From Parietaria judaica (taxonomy: Eukaryota; Streptophyta; Magnoliopsida; Rosales; Urticaceae), in NCBI GenBank assembly GCA_954871525.1, contig OX940868.1:16530556-16594555 (forward strand): DNA of 64,000 bases, given 5' to 3'. A program made the position numbers and the translations under genes. Below are positions 35,285 to 47,559 of the stretch, piece by piece. The notes beneath the pieces were generated by a model. The model searched no databases. It saw nothing but the letters and a program-made list of their open reading frames with translations, and had not been told where the DNA came from. Numbering within the stretch: the stretch's first letter is position 1; the number at the start of each line of letters is the position of its first letter.

Positions 35285-38010
35285 CCAAATAAATATTATA
35301 GAGGGGACTGAGGGGTTTCATTAGAGGCCATACACTTGGTCCAATGAGAGCAACCGTATTAACGTCCCGAGTTTATAATAGAATGCAGATTCAGCTACCC
35401 TTTTTATTGCATTAATCAAACATCAATAGTAGTATTATAGTAATCAATGATTATATTTATAAGTGAAACTTTTTCCTCATAAACATTGATTAATTTAAAT
35501 GATTTCCACAGCCGTATTTTCCGGTCCCAAAAGGCGAACACGCAACGCAATACGTGATGAGGAAGGTGGCGCCGAGGCGGGTGTGGCCGCTGATCGGATT
35601 CGGGGCGTCACTCGCGTGCTGGTACGAGCACATCAGCCGCACCATTTGCCTCGTTATTTGCAAGAACCACCGCATTGTGGAGTTTGTCATAAAGCTTCTC
35701 ACTAGAAACAGGTACCAAAATTATACGCTTCATATATTTTGTGAGAAAGAAAAAAAAAAGTAATTTTGATCAACTAGATTAACCACCTAATTATATGTTG
35801 CATTATTTTCCTTGGCTTGTTCAACGACCTAATTAAGTTTCCATACACAATTTATGTCACTACTATACCACGATCATGATGACTCACACTCTACACCCAA
35901 CTATATAAAAAGAGTCACCAATATTTATTGACCATATTGCATTTTTAGCAAAAGGCCTAGCTATATTGTTGCTTGCTTAGGGACTTAGGATTGCATATTT
36001 TAGCTCTCAAATTTTAATATTTATAATAATTCACCCAATTAAAAGCATTTTTTTTCTTACTTTCTGAATACTTATAGTTTTTTTTTTAGCTCTCTATGCA
36101 CCTTTTATATTTTTGAAGGTTTAACTTCAAATTTTTTAAATTTCACATTCTTTTTTCTCTTAACTTTCATGCACCATTTATAATTTTAAGCTTTTATTTC
36201 AAATTTCTAACCCTCAATATTTTATCTCATTATTTTCATTTTTTAATGATTTGCCCGTCCCTTATATCCGTATCCTGGATCCGTAAATGTCCGCCCGCCC
36301 GCGTAATAACTATAGCCTAGCTCCTTCCCTTTTAATAATAAAAATAAATAAAATAAAATAAAAGCATGGTACATTTATATATACGCGCATGTAATAATTA
36401 TCTCACGTTTGCGCTACTATTTTGCCTCATGACTTCGGGCTGTAAAGTGGGCCCATTTGCATTTATGTTGCCTGATCCGGCCCGCTCATCAACTGTATGA
36501 ATCTTGTATTTTTATATACACACACATACAGTGCCACGTGGACCAATAAATGGTTGACGGGTTCATCAACCACGAATGTCAATAAATAAATGATTAATTA
36601 CTAGTACTATTAGTGGCACATCTTCTCGTGTTTCACAATCCAAAAGTGGTAATTACAGTCTTAATTGAGGATTTAGTGTAATTAAGAAAGCGAGTAATTA
36701 TGGTTGAAAAGACAATTGCATGCAAACACACGGTCCGTTGAGACTTTAAAGAGATATCAATTTAATATATTGCTTTTTCTTTTTCTTTTTCTTTTTCTTC
36801 CTCTTAATTCATATGACTTTCATAACAAAGGATATTCCTTTCTGTTTTGTTTGTGTGTCACATAATTTATGTAAAAAAGCACAAATTAAGACTTGTTCCA
36901 ATGGTGTATGTTTCTTCTGTTCCTATGCCATTTAAGTCGATAAAATTGTTGACACCAAATATTGACTAAAATAGCTAACATTAATTGTGTAAATACAATC
37001 AGAACCGGAATTTAGTTTTTTTTTTCTTTTCTATCTTTCTGTGATTCGGAATTCTATTTTGAATTTTTATTTAATATATAAATATATATACGAACCGTAG
37101 GATCTGAATATGAAGATCCAGATTAGGTAATTAAAAATAATACATAAATGGAAAATATGGTTTAATTATTTAAAACAAATTAAACTGAAAATTCTGGATT
37201 TTAATTTTAATTTTTATTTTTTCGAAATGGAAATATTCCAGTTATTTTTTCTTCATACTATTTACAGTAATAGCTAGCGGCCACCGATTTTTTATTTTAT
37301 ATTATTTTATAAAATTAAAAATTGCCTTAGTCTTAGTCATGATAATGCATAATGAATTTATGAAGGAAGACACAAGGTAGGACTTGTACTGATTGGTGTA
37401 TATTTATTCTGTTGCAAAATGGCATATTGGTCAAAAAATCTGTTGACTAGACACCAAAACTTTGACAGTTTGACTAGAATACCCACCTATTTATCACCGA
37501 TTTTTTTTATATTTAATTTCAAAAAAAAAATTAAAAGCTTTTTTTTAGCTGTCCACGAATTCCCTTGAGCTCTTATATCTTTGAAAGAGACTCTCATCTG
37601 CCGCTTTTAATAGCCCTATAGTATTTTATTATAATATTTCCAACCATATTGTAAATTATATAACTATATTACTGGAATATTGTCACAGGCTTAGAATGTT
37701 CCTATGCGAAGGGTTCTTCTGCCACACCCACAATGCCGCGTGGCACACCCTCCACAACATCATCTGTGGGACCGCCACGAAGGTCGAAACATACATGACG
37801 GTGCTGCGCGATCGGCTGACCTGCGGCGTGCACGTCTTCCACGGCAAGGACGACGAGCTCATCCCCGTGGAGTGCACCCACAACGTGAAGGCGAAGATCC
37901 CCCGCGCGCGCATCAAGGTGATCGAGAAGAAGGACCACATCACGATCGTCGTCGGCCGGCAGCAGGAATTCACGAGGGAGCTAGAGGACATTTGGAAGAA
38001 CTCCAATTAA
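33993..38010 (+). CDS. BDG: BODYGUARD-type alpha/beta hydrolase, four exons, 484 aa
   Basis: Exons: 33993-34590, 34686-35020, 35512-35711, 37689-38010 (1455 nt, GT-AG, phases close). It matches the plant BODYGUARD family, wall-located hydrolases of the outer epidermis needed for normal cuticle/cutin formation; their exact substrate is unsettled. The N-terminus MAKSLRSAVMLTGRLVNEAL and the hydrophobic stretch VVFSFLDVLDLVLCLAY are family signatures. The alpha/beta core has FIHGFISSSKFW, nucleophile elbow AHSLGC (S286), EGFFCHTHNAAWHTLHN, GKDDELIP (D433) and KKDH (H461), so the triad is complete. I use the ATG at 33993; the open frame extends upstream only through CT-rich leader with no ATG. 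Intron 3 (1977 bp) is long and AT-rich. Which BDG paralogue this is cannot be settled here. Confidence 0.95.
35251..35281. repeat. (TA)n microsatellite in intron 2 of the BODYGUARD gene
   Basis: Perfect dinucleotide run of about 15 units. Confidence 0.95.
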
Positions 38011-39202
38011 ATTATTGAATTAAAGAGTAAAAGAAATGATCAAATGAAGTATCATAATCAAGTCCCCTACCAATAGGGTTTGAGATTGGCGATCAAAAGA
38101 AAGAAGATTAATTAGTATATTGTTGTGATTGTACTTGGAAAATTAAAATTACTCTATCCATTGTAATTTGTAATGCAAACTTGGAAAGAGATAGAAAGTG
38201 AATATTATGACGTCAAACTTTGTTGCTTTGGACTTTTTTATTATTATTTTTAATGTAATAATCGCGATAAAATTATCTAAATTTGACCAACTTAAGCGAT
38301 AAGGTCCAAAACAAAAACAAAAAATGACAAAAGTACCGAAATTCAACGAATATACAATGACATATTTTTATCAAATTTTTTAATTTATTTAATATATTTT
38401 TTATGGATGTTGGTCAATTTTTTAGCATAGTGCTAATAAATCATACCTAAGTTCATCCTACTATCTAATATCTTCTCTCATTTAAATTCGACGAAAAATA
38501 TAGAACAAAAAAATGTGTCGCTTCACAATATGGAATGGTCAATACTTTTCTGCCAGTTTTTTCTTTAAATCTATGCCGTCTCAAATAATTAAAACTTAAG
38601 TAATTACATTGCGTTATGAAATAGAAAAACTTGAACTTTATGCTATCACCTAATTTGTTTGAGAGTTTTTTTTATATCATTTTTTATTATTTTTCAGGGA
38701 CTATCGTCTTAATTATAGTTTTTAAATAATTACATTTATATTAGTAGCTTATAATAAATTCTTTGTATAGTATACACTAATCGCGTTTAGTAATATTACC
38801 TCTTTTTATGGTGAAAGGGAGAAAAGTATGCTAGTAATATTTAAAAGGATAAAGAGTGTTGCAATGAAAAATATCTTATGTCTTCGAGTTTACTGATCAA
38901 TGGGGATTATTTTAAGTGTTTTTTTTTTTTGAGGTGAGGAATTAATTTAAGCGTTAATTAACGGAAACGATTAATAGAGCTCTGTGATAAGTCGTAATTA
39001 GATGGCGATTTTTATTTTTTTATTTTTACTATCATTATATCAATTCTTCTATCCACTTTATCAGTTTGGCTGATGAAATTATTTAATTAATTTGTACGTT
39101 CTCTTCTTGAGAATCAGATATTCAGAGTTTTTTTTTGTTTTTTGTTTTTTAAAGGAAAATATCTTCGGAGTTCAGTGCATGTAATATTGCATGTACTCTG
39201 GC
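38011..39202. other. Downstream region of the BODYGUARD gene
   Basis: Presumably contains the 3' untranslated region at its start. The rest is AT-rich with no further gene seen. Confidence 0.5.
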
Positions 39203-39210
39203 ATACACAC

Positions 39211-39528
39211 CAGAGCCGGCCCGATAGGTGGGCGAGTTGGGCGACCGCCCAAGGCCCCCAATATTTAAAGGCCCCAAATAAATATAATTTAGAAGAATGC
39301 TTATAAGATCAGATGAAAGAGGCCTCATTGTTTGTGTTGTAAGTAATGCAACTTGAAAAATCAAGAACAATAACATACTTACTAGAAAAATAAAGAAAAA
39401 AAATATTTCGTGGAGCAACAATAAATATTTGTATTTACGTTGTGTCAAGTATATTATTATTAAGAAATTAAAAAAGGCCACTTTTTAACTTTTCGCCCAA
39501 GGCCCCCGAAAATATTGGGCCGGCTCTG
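39211..39528. mobile_element. 318-bp hAT-type MITE
   Basis: Perfect 8-bp TSD ATACACAC (39203-39210, 39529-39536) and perfect 12-bp terminal inverted repeat CAGAGCCGGCCC, typical of plant hAT elements. Inner subterminal CGCCCAAGGCCCCC is repeated in inverted order near both ends. It has no transposase; the open frame at 39149-39481 is incidental. Confidence 0.9.
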
Positions 39529-39536
39529 ATACACAC

Positions 39537-40628
39537 TCATCATTTATTAAAGCCATTTATTTTCCATCTTCTACATTCACGAGTGTTCGATTCTCTGCTC
39601 AAAATATTTTATATCCTTGATTATAGGAAAATAAAATATATATTTTGGATTGTGTACACGGTGATGAAATGATTACACGGTGAATTTTTCGGTAGATCTT
39701 GTTTAAATTTTTCAGTTGAATAATGTACAGATAACCCGCGTACACACATATATATACACAAATATATGTTACATATTTAAAGTTGAATATTGAACTCGTT
39801 TGAGCTGTAAAATACAATGACAAAAGTGTATGTCCTTCTATATTCGTATAATATACATTTGAAAAATACGTAGTATATGTCTTATGTGTGTTATGAAAAG
39901 TATATATATTGAGAATTGAAATTAAAAAACTTTCGTGTATCTGTTTATTATTTTCATCAGTGAAAGATAAAGATTCAAAAATATCTTAGAGCAAATATAA
40001 ATTCTAATGAGACTGACACCTAGAGAACATAATCTAAAACAAAGATTCATAATAATATAAATGAAAATATAACTAGAGTACTTTACAATAAAATAAAATA
40101 CAAATAAACAAATAAACAAAGAAAACTAATGAAATCAAAAGTTCTCTTTGGTAACAAAACTAGTTGTTGAGAAGGAAGCATTGAATTCCAATTCAAAAAG
40201 CTATCAATGACGACGCGAATTTTAAGCCCTAAAACTAGCCTCTACGATCTTTTACTCTCGATGTACAAAAATGTGCTATCTTAAAATAAATAAACTCTAT
40301 AAATTGAAGATTTTGACCATATAGCCCTCAATCATGAATGAGTTAGCGAAGATTTCTTCCGAAAAGATGAACATATAGGTAGGTTGCACTCGTCTTGATA
40401 ATATCGTCTTGATAAATTCCGTAAGCTTTTTTAACAAATATAAAAATCAAGATCGTCTTGATAAATTCGGTAAGCTTTTTCAACAAATATAGAAACAATT
40501 AAATACATCGGTCAAATTTTCTCGATATATAATCTATTATTAGAATGAGTATACCAAACAGTAAATAACCGTTTAGTCCTAAAAGGGGTATTCACTGTTT
40601 GTGCCCAAAATATAATATTCAATATCAC
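39537..40628. other. Intergenic, AT-rich
   Basis: No gene seen. Near its right end is a 49-bp two-copy tandem duplication (40403-40500; unit ATCGTCTTGATAAATTC plus GTAAGCTTTTT). It ends at the TSD TATAT of the Copia element. Confidence 0.6.
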
Positions 40629-40633
40629 TATAT

Positions 40634-41276
40634 TGTTGGGTTTTTCGATGACTTTTCTCAATCCCGGGGCGGAAATCACGGGATATCATCGAACAATAAA
40701 GATCTAGAATAATTACGAGAATTAAGATACAGTTTAGAGATCGTTACTAAACTTCGGTACTTTTGCCAACTGTACCGAATAACTGCCGATTCCTTTGATT
40801 CTGGAGCTTGTCGAATTTAGGATTTAGCGCCTCAAGTGTTGCGCCTCTATTTCGTACACCACGTCACTCGGGAACGTCTTAGATGACCGGAAAACACCTC
40901 GGAGGATAGGTTAGATCCTAGTTGGTGTTTAGATGATCAACCGTTGATTGAACCGGGGAGCAAGCCAAAATTCGACTACCAAGGGAGGGGAGCTCGAATT
41001 TTCTAGGAGGCTTGGGTTTCTCTGATGTGTGTTATGTTTAATTATGAGTCATATTAGGGTATTTATAATACCCTATGGTCATGACCTAGTGGGCTTTCTA
41101 AAAGCCCACCTAATGGGCTTTCTAAAAGCCCAATCATGGATTAATTAATCTATTATTAATTAATATGAATCATAATTAATACTTGGGCCCGAGTGGGCCC
41201 ATTATGTCGGTTATGGTTATCGGGTCGATATCCGATAACCCGAGAGATACAATATCGGGTTCGGGCATAACCAACA
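40634..41276 (-). repeat. 3' LTR of the Copia element
   Basis: 643 bp, TGTTGGGTTTTTCG ... GGCATAACCAACA. TATA box TATTATAAATACCC on the minus strand (plus-strand about 41057-41070). Nested inverted copies of GGGCTTT and GGGCCC lie in U3. Confidence 0.97.
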
Positions 41277-41287
41277 ATCTCCCACTT
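41277..41287 (-). promoter_or_regulatory. Polypurine tract
   Basis: AAGTGGGAGAT on the minus strand directly abuts the 3' LTR, the usual plus-strand priming site of Copia elements. Confidence 0.85.
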
Positions 41288-42430
41288 GCACGAACGCACC
41301 GGATTGGCTATCTCCGTGCACGCACTGCACATAAAGTATTACTAGAGAATGCCGCCTTGGGTTAGATGTACATTCTCTCAGCTACTCATGCCTGGTTCAT
41401 CAAAGTTACATGTGAAGTTTGTTTCATTGTAATTTAATCATCATACTCCGTTTCCGTTGCGAGTTCGGTGTGACTCTGTAGGATTCTGTAGTGTTGGCCA
41501 CATACTCATATGAGTATGCAAGAAGTAAGTGGCCTCCACCTAGACTTAACTTCCCCCAATCTACAAAACTTTAAATCCTCTTTTATAGATTAATCGTGGT
41601 GAACCATGTGGTTCTTTACGATTAAAATAAGGTATATGACTGATTCCTTCGACATCCTTTTACATCTCTAGATGCGGCACAGGTCATGGTTAGGAACACC
41701 TGTTAAGCCTGATCTAATATTTTCTGATTCAGGCATAAGTATTGAAACATCAAAACAGAAACTCTTTTGTTTTGCCTGTGGCCACAGATTTCATTATACT
41801 TATCCTATTCTTATACATGGGGGGATGCATGTTTTCTTGAAACGTCATTCCATCCTACAAGGTTTATCACATGCCCAACTACAACTGTTATGACTTTCCA
41901 GTTACGGTAAGCGTTGAGCTGTAATCTAAGCATGCAACTTACCCAGTGATGGACTCATGATGTTCTCAAACTTTGGAGTCTCTTCATATCTCTAAGTTTC
42001 TCAGTGTCCCCTTATATCAAGGTTTTGTTTCCATGTGAGAATATTTAGAGTGCGAGTCTTCCAGCACTGCTAGTCATTCCGACTAGTGCCTACATGTATA
42101 AGAATATCTCTCAGATATCAAGGACCCCTTCCTTTTTTCTTAACAACATGTACCAGTCAATTATGAATATCATTGATAGTCCCTCTTTGTTTCTTCATAA
42201 TGATTTCTTTGACTGGGGAAATTCAAGAATGTCTTGAAGACATCTTAGGAACTACATTTGTATAGCTTGATATCAATGATTTGAATAAGATATTGATATT
42301 AGCTTTTAAATGATGAAACTTGCCTTTTAAAGAAAATAATAATGTGCTTCAAATTTAATCAAATATAATGATTACAAAAATTTGTCTCCGATCCCTAAAT
42401 CAGATTCAGATAATAAATCGTAACAGACAT
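41288..42430 (-). other. Non-coding 3' region of the Copia element
   Basis: About 1.1 kb between the pol stop and the polypurine tract, with no long frame on the element's sense strand. Long non-coding tails occur in some plant Copia lineages. Confidence 0.7.
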
Positions 42431-45031
42431 TTATGGGTTCTTTATCCCAATACTTTCCGCATGACGAAAATGTTTTTCTTTCGATAAAGATTTTGTCATC
42501 GGATCTGCTACATTTTCTTCAGTGTCTACTCTCCTCATCTCTATGTCCTTCCGATCAACAATGTCTCTGATCAGATGGTACTTTCTGAGTACATGCTTTG
42601 CTGTCTTGTGTGATCTTGGTTCCTTGGCTTGTGCTATAGCTCCGTTGTTATCACAGAAAAGCTTCACAGGATCACCAATGCTAGGAACTACACCAAGATC
42701 AGAAACAAATTTCTTGATCCATACAGCCTCTTTTGCAGCATCAGATGCAGCGATGTACTCAGATTCTGTGGTTGAATCAGCTACCGTAGCTTGTCTGCTG
42801 TTCCACGTAACAGCACCACCATTTGCACAGAATACATATCCTGTTTGAGATTTGAAATCATCCCTGTCTGTTTGGAAGCTTGCATCAGAATATCCTTCAA
42901 AAGTTAATTCTTTTGCACCACCGTATGTCAAACATCTATCTTTTGTTCTATTTAAATAACGCAAGATATTCTTAACGGCTGTCCAATGGTTAAAACCAGG
43001 GTTTGATTGAAATCTGCTTGTCATGCTTAAGGCAAAAGCTACATCTGGTCTAGTACATATCATTGCATACATTATTGAACCAATAGCTGAAGCGTATGGA
43101 ATTTTCTCCATACTTTTGATTTCTTCTGAAGAAACCGGACATTGCTTCTTGGTCAAGTATGTCTTATGGGTCATCGGTGTAAAACCTTTTTCCGATTTGT
43201 CCATTTTAAACCTTTTAACAATTTTGTCAATATATGTACCTTGGCTTAGAGATAAGATTCTTTGATTTCTATTTCTTTGAATCTTTACGCCTAGTATATA
43301 GGCGGCTTCTCCTAAGTCTTTCATTGAGAAACATTTTCTCAACCACTCCTTCACGGTCTGGAGTTCAGATGTATCGTTCCGTATTATCAGTATGTCATCT
43401 ACATAAAGAATCAGGAAAACTATTTTGCTCCCACTCGATTTGATATATACACAAGGATCGTCTTTGTTCTTAACAAAACCAAAATCAGTAATTGATTCAT
43501 CAAAACGACGATTCCAGCTTCGAGATGCTTGCTTAAGACCATAAATTGATCTTTTCAATTTGCAAACCTTATTTGGATGTTTGCGGTCTATGAAACCTTC
43601 AGGTTGTGTCATGTACACATCCTCTTCGAGAACACCATTCAAGAACGCGGTTTTCACGTCCATTTGCCAGATTTCATAATCATGAAATGCTGCAATGGCT
43701 AGCAAGATTCTTATGGACTTGAACATGGCAACAGGAGAGAAAGTTTCATCATAGTCAATACCATGAATCTGTCGATAACCTTTAGCGACTAATCTTCCTT
43801 TGTAAGTTTGTATTTTGCCATCCATGTCGATCTTCCTTTTGAAGATCCATTTGCAACCAATGGGTTTCGACCCTTTGGGAGCATCAACGAGGTCCCATAC
43901 TTCGTTGCTATACATGGAGTCCATTTCAGAGTTCATGGCTTCTAGCCATTTGTCTGAGTCATCTCCCGACATTGCTTCGTTATAAGATTCAGGTTCTTCA
44001 CCATCGTCTTCATGAACAGTTTCATCTTCTTTTGAAACAAGAAGGTTCAATTTAAGAGGAGGTTGACTCTCTCTAATTGATCTTCGTGATGTCAGTGTGT
44101 AATCTGGTTGCTCATTTATCCCATCTTGTATGGGCACATCGTATAGAACTATATTTTCTTGAGGTTCTTCATTGACAATCTCATTTTCAACTTCTTCGTT
44201 TAGAACAACGTTTTCTATTTGGTTATCAACCATGATCTGATCATGATGTTCATAACTCGATGTGTGAGTACCTTCTGTGTCCATTTCTTGTTCTTGAGTA
44301 TCTTGTGGTTCTTGCTCTTCATTAAGAACAATGTTTCTCCCACTAGACTTTCTAGAGAGAAAATCTTCTTCTAAGAAAACACTGGTTTTGGCAACTATTA
44401 TTTTGCCTGTGTGTTTTTTATAGAAGTAATACCCAGGAGTTTCCGTTGGGTATCCCACAAAGTTACATTTAACCGATTTGGGACTGAGCTTGTCAGACAT
44501 TCGAGTCTTGACATATGCCTCACATCCCCAGATTCTCATGAAATGCAAATCCGGTATTCTTCCTTTCCATATCTCATATGGGGTTGAAGGAACCGTCTTA
44601 GATGGTACACAGTTCAGTGTGGTAGCTGCTGTCATAAGTGCATGTCCCCATAGGGACTCAGGTAAGTCAGTTTTATTCATCATTGATCGAACCATGTCCA
44701 ACAAGGTTCTATTTCTCCTCTCAGATACACCATTTAGTTGAGGTGTACCTGGAGGGGTCAGTGATGAAATGATTCCCATGTCACGGAGGTAAGCTTTGAA
44801 ATCATCGCTCAAGTATTCGCCACCTCGATCAGATCGTATGGCTTTAACTTTTCTCGCTAACTGATTTTCAGCTTCATTCTTGAAATGTTTGAACTTTTCA
44901 AGCGATTCAGATTTGTGTTTCATTAGGTATACATAACCGTATCGACTGAAGTCATCAGTGAAGGTGATGAAATACCTGAAACCTCCTTTATGTAGGTGAT
45001 GCACTTTTGACAAATCAAAATTTATAGACAT
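42431..45031 (-). CDS. Copia pol: integrase core, reverse transcriptase, RNase H (866 codons)
   Basis: An uninterrupted minus-strand frame. Integrase core: D6, D68 in IRSDRGGEY and E104 in GVSERR (35 residues between D68 and E104, the D-D-35-E spacing), with TPPGTPQLNG before it. A linker rich in Glu/Asn/Gln follows. The reverse transcriptase has CKWIFKRK, QMDVKTAFLNG and the active-site YVDDIL. RNase H follows, with TESEYIAASDAAKEAVW and KHVLRKYHLIRDIV. The frame is open only from the ATG: a TAA lies immediately upstream in frame. The integrase HHCC zinc domain, protease and gag fusion are therefore absent. It may be a deletion derivative or be expressed separately from gag. The coding core looks intact. 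Confidence 0.95.
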   Translation of the reverse strand: MSINFDLSKVHHLHKGGFRYFITFTDDFSRYGYVYLMKHKSESLEKFKHFKNEAENQLARKVKAIRSDRGGEYLSDDFKAYLRDMGIISSLTPPGTPQLNGVSERRNRTLLDMVRSMMNKTDLPESLWGHALMTAATTLNCVPSKTVPSTPYEIWKGRIPDLHFMRIWGCEAYVKTRMSDKLSPKSVKCNFVGYPTETPGYYFYKKHTGKIIVAKTSVFLEEDFLSRKSSGRNIVLNEEQEPQDTQEQEMDTEGTHTSSYEHHDQIMVDNQIENVVLNEEVENEIVNEEPQENIVLYDVPIQDGINEQPDYTLTSRRSIRESQPPLKLNLLVSKEDETVHEDDGEEPESYNEAMSGDDSDKWLEAMNSEMDSMYSNEVWDLVDAPKGSKPIGCKWIFKRKIDMDGKIQTYKGRLVAKGYRQIHGIDYDETFSPVAMFKSIRILLAIAAFHDYEIWQMDVKTAFLNGVLEEDVYMTQPEGFIDRKHPNKVCKLKRSIYGLKQASRSWNRRFDESITDFGFVKNKDDPCVYIKSSGSKIVFLILYVDDILIIRNDTSELQTVKEWLRKCFSMKDLGEAAYILGVKIQRNRNQRILSLSQGTYIDKIVKRFKMDKSEKGFTPMTHKTYLTKKQCPVSSEEIKSMEKIPYASAIGSIMYAMICTRPDVAFALSMTSRFQSNPGFNHWTAVKNILRYLNRTKDRCLTYGGAKELTFEGYSDASFQTDRDDFKSQTGYVFCANGGAVTWNSRQATVADSTTESEYIAASDAAKEAVWIKKFVSDLGVVPSIGDPVKLFCDNNGAIAQAKEPRSHKTAKHVLRKYHLIRDIVDRKDIEMRRVDTEENVADPMTKSLSKEKHFRHAESIGIKNP

Positions 45032-45319
45032 TTAAGAATGTCTATAATCTCAGAATATTGGAACTAAAAGATTGTTTTATTATGCACTTTAGAATTAAAT
45101 ATTTATGACTTATCATAAATCAACACATTAATATTAACAAACTTAATATCTTAGATAATAAAATATTCAAAACATTATTCCAAAAACAAACTTAATGGAA
45201 AGTCTAAACATAAATAAATCAATCATTATTCACTTGAAACTAAAACTTAAGATGAAAAAGAAGACGGATAACATGGATGTCTTGTCACATGAACAGGACA
45301 TTATAAGTTTTCAGAGTCT
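45032..45319. other. Gap between Copia pol and gag
   Basis: AT-rich segment where gag zinc knuckle, protease and integrase N-terminus would normally lie. None of these is visible in any frame. It looks like replaced or foreign sequence. Confidence 0.6.
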
Positions 45320-45323
45320 CTAC

Positions 45324-45355
<32 letters not shown>

Positions 45356-46207
45356 CTCTTCTTCTTTATCAGATTCTTCTGTGTGAGAAACAATATTTCA
45401 ATAACACATGTTAGTAACTAGATTACTACATATTCAATGAATCTTTAAGATTTTGGTTATAACGTTTATACCTGAGCTTGAGGGTTCGACATTGATAGTC
45501 TCAGAGACTTTGTCTGGTGAGTCTTTACTCATCTTGGATTTTCTCATAGTTTCAATGTCTTCCAATTTCCTTTTTCTTTCTGCCTTCATATTTTCTTCGC
45601 CAATTTCAAGTAAATCGACGAGGTGGTCAAAGTTGCAGTTTCCTTCTATAAGGATGTTAACTTTCTTTCGCAGTTCTGGAATGAGAGACTGGAGTACGCA
45701 AAATCTTCTCATGCCTATATCGACATAGAACCCAGATTGTTGAAGTCTGTCTGCATAGCTCATCAGCCTGTTGTAATGTTCTCTAACGGTACTGTTAATG
45801 GACATCTTCACATTAAACAGTTTCCACAACAGCTGATACCTTCTTGTGGGGTTCCGATCCCCATAAGTTTTCTCAAGGTATAAGATAGTATCATGTGCAT
45901 TCAAGTTCTCGATCTCACGTCTTATGATCGGCATCACAGATGACATAATGAGTCGGTGAACATGAATGGACTTCATTGTATAATGATGATAGCTAATCCA
46001 GTCTTCTTTTGAGCCTGTATCTCTGTCAGGCATAGAAGGCGGCAAATCCTTGGCTATGAAACCAAGATCGTCGTTCCTTAGCATTCTTTTGAATGCCTCT
46101 GACCAGGTCACGTAGTTGGAATCGTCAAGACGATTGTTTTCCACTGCAGCTTTGAATTCTTTCACTGCTTCTGAAGCCATGAGATTCAACGGGTCCATAT
46201 CTAACAT
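45320..46207 (-). CDS. Copia gag with a predicted intron and poly-glutamate C-terminus
   Basis: Exon 1, 45472-46207, encodes a UBN2/Retrotran_gag_2-type capsid protein (DSNYVTWSEAFKRML, LEKTYGDRNPTRRYQLLWKL, EHYNRLMSYADRLQQSGF). At its end is CTCAG|GTATAA, a strong donor (intron 45379-45471, 93 nt). The intron has a perfect plant branch-site word TACTAAC about 32 nt before a pyrimidine-rich acceptor, TTGTTTCTCACACAG. Exon 2 (45320-45378) joins in frame, adds Glu-Ser-Asp-Lys and 14 consecutive glutamates, then TAG, for 264 residues in all. Without splicing, the frame runs 11 codons into the intron and stops. No CCHC zinc knuckle is seen. The ATG at 46207 or 46198 could serve as start. The intron is inferred from sequence only. 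Confidence 0.8.
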
Positions 46208-46865
46208 ATATATATAGACAGACAGAGTTAGAGATAATTATATTTTACAAATTTAAAAGTAAAATATTTAAGCACAATATTAATTCTAGTAATTACATGT
46301 AAATTATAAATTACTAATTATAATAAAGATGTTACATAAAAGTATATATTATAAGGGCTTTATATAATATTTCGTGATTTGTTAATGGAAAAGTAACCCT
46401 CATCAATTCCATTAATTAGTAACTCAGAGAAAGTCAACAATTGCTCTAATATCCTATATTATCTCTGACGTTTAGAAAAGAAAAACAATTTTTCATTTAT
46501 CATTCTAACCGGTTTCAAAAGAATTGTCTACGATATCTAATCTAATTAGAGTACTTGTTTAGGTAGACCCAAGGGGTGAATCGGCGGACAGTATAGGTCG
46601 CCCTACGCGTCTAAAAGAGGGTATAAGAGTACTCCCTTGGGTTAGAGACACACTCAAAACTTTTCTCAATTAGATCGAAGACCCAGCCGTTGGAAGACAT
46701 TATACCTAATATTTATTGAGGGGTTTTAGGTGATCCTAACTTTTGTCTTAAACTAAACATAGTTAATTAATTAAAATGTTCTAAGAATTAAGACAATGAA
46801 TATGTAATATACAATTCTATTTTGTAAAACATATTCTATTTTGAATTAAATATACTTCTGAAAGT

Positions 46866-46868
<3 letters not shown>

Positions 46869-46903
<35 letters not shown>
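46869..46903. repeat. (TA)n microsatellite in the Copia leader
   Basis: About 17 TA units, followed by a degenerate block (46930-47110) where AAAGATAAATAA/ATCTTTA words recur. Confidence 0.9.
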
Positions 46904-46906
<3 letters not shown>

Positions 46907-47559
46907 GAAATTTTTAAAGACAAACCCTTTTATCTTTAAATAAAAGATAAATAAATCACTTAAAGATAAAATATCTTAATTCATGATTTATCTTTTCTAT
47001 AAATGAATAAAAGATAAATAACTATCTTTATAGATAAGATATCTTTAATCAAGTTTTGTCATATTACAAAATAAAAGATAAATAACTATCTTATAGATAA
47101 ACTATCTTTAATCACAATATATATATCTTTTATTTCCATTAAAGTTTAGATCTTTTCTATTACTATAATAATTAAAAGATTATTTATTATCTTAATCTAA
47201 TTAAGAATTATTGATTATAAATAAAATTTATCAACAAACAATTTGTAAATCAATAAATGAATAACATAAACAATAATGGAAACAAACATCATAAGATTGA
47301 TAATAATATTGAATAAATCATATTTATTAATAATTAATATCATATATATTAGATTTTCAATTCTCATATTTAAAGATATTTATAATAATTATAAATAAAA
47401 TAAAATAAACATTTTAAATCGTATTTTAAAATAATTAAACATAAATATAATTAAATATCAAATACCGGGATACGAGTTCGGGATTGACCCGAGCTTGTAC
47501 GAGTTGCCCTCGGGCAACCCCGGTCACGAAGGGGAGACCGGGCAGGGCCGAAAGCCCCT

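Noticed and set aside
42522..45883. Plus-strand open frames of 70-108 codons opposite the Copia gag and pol
   Set aside because: Antisense shadows of the intact minus-strand coding sequences.
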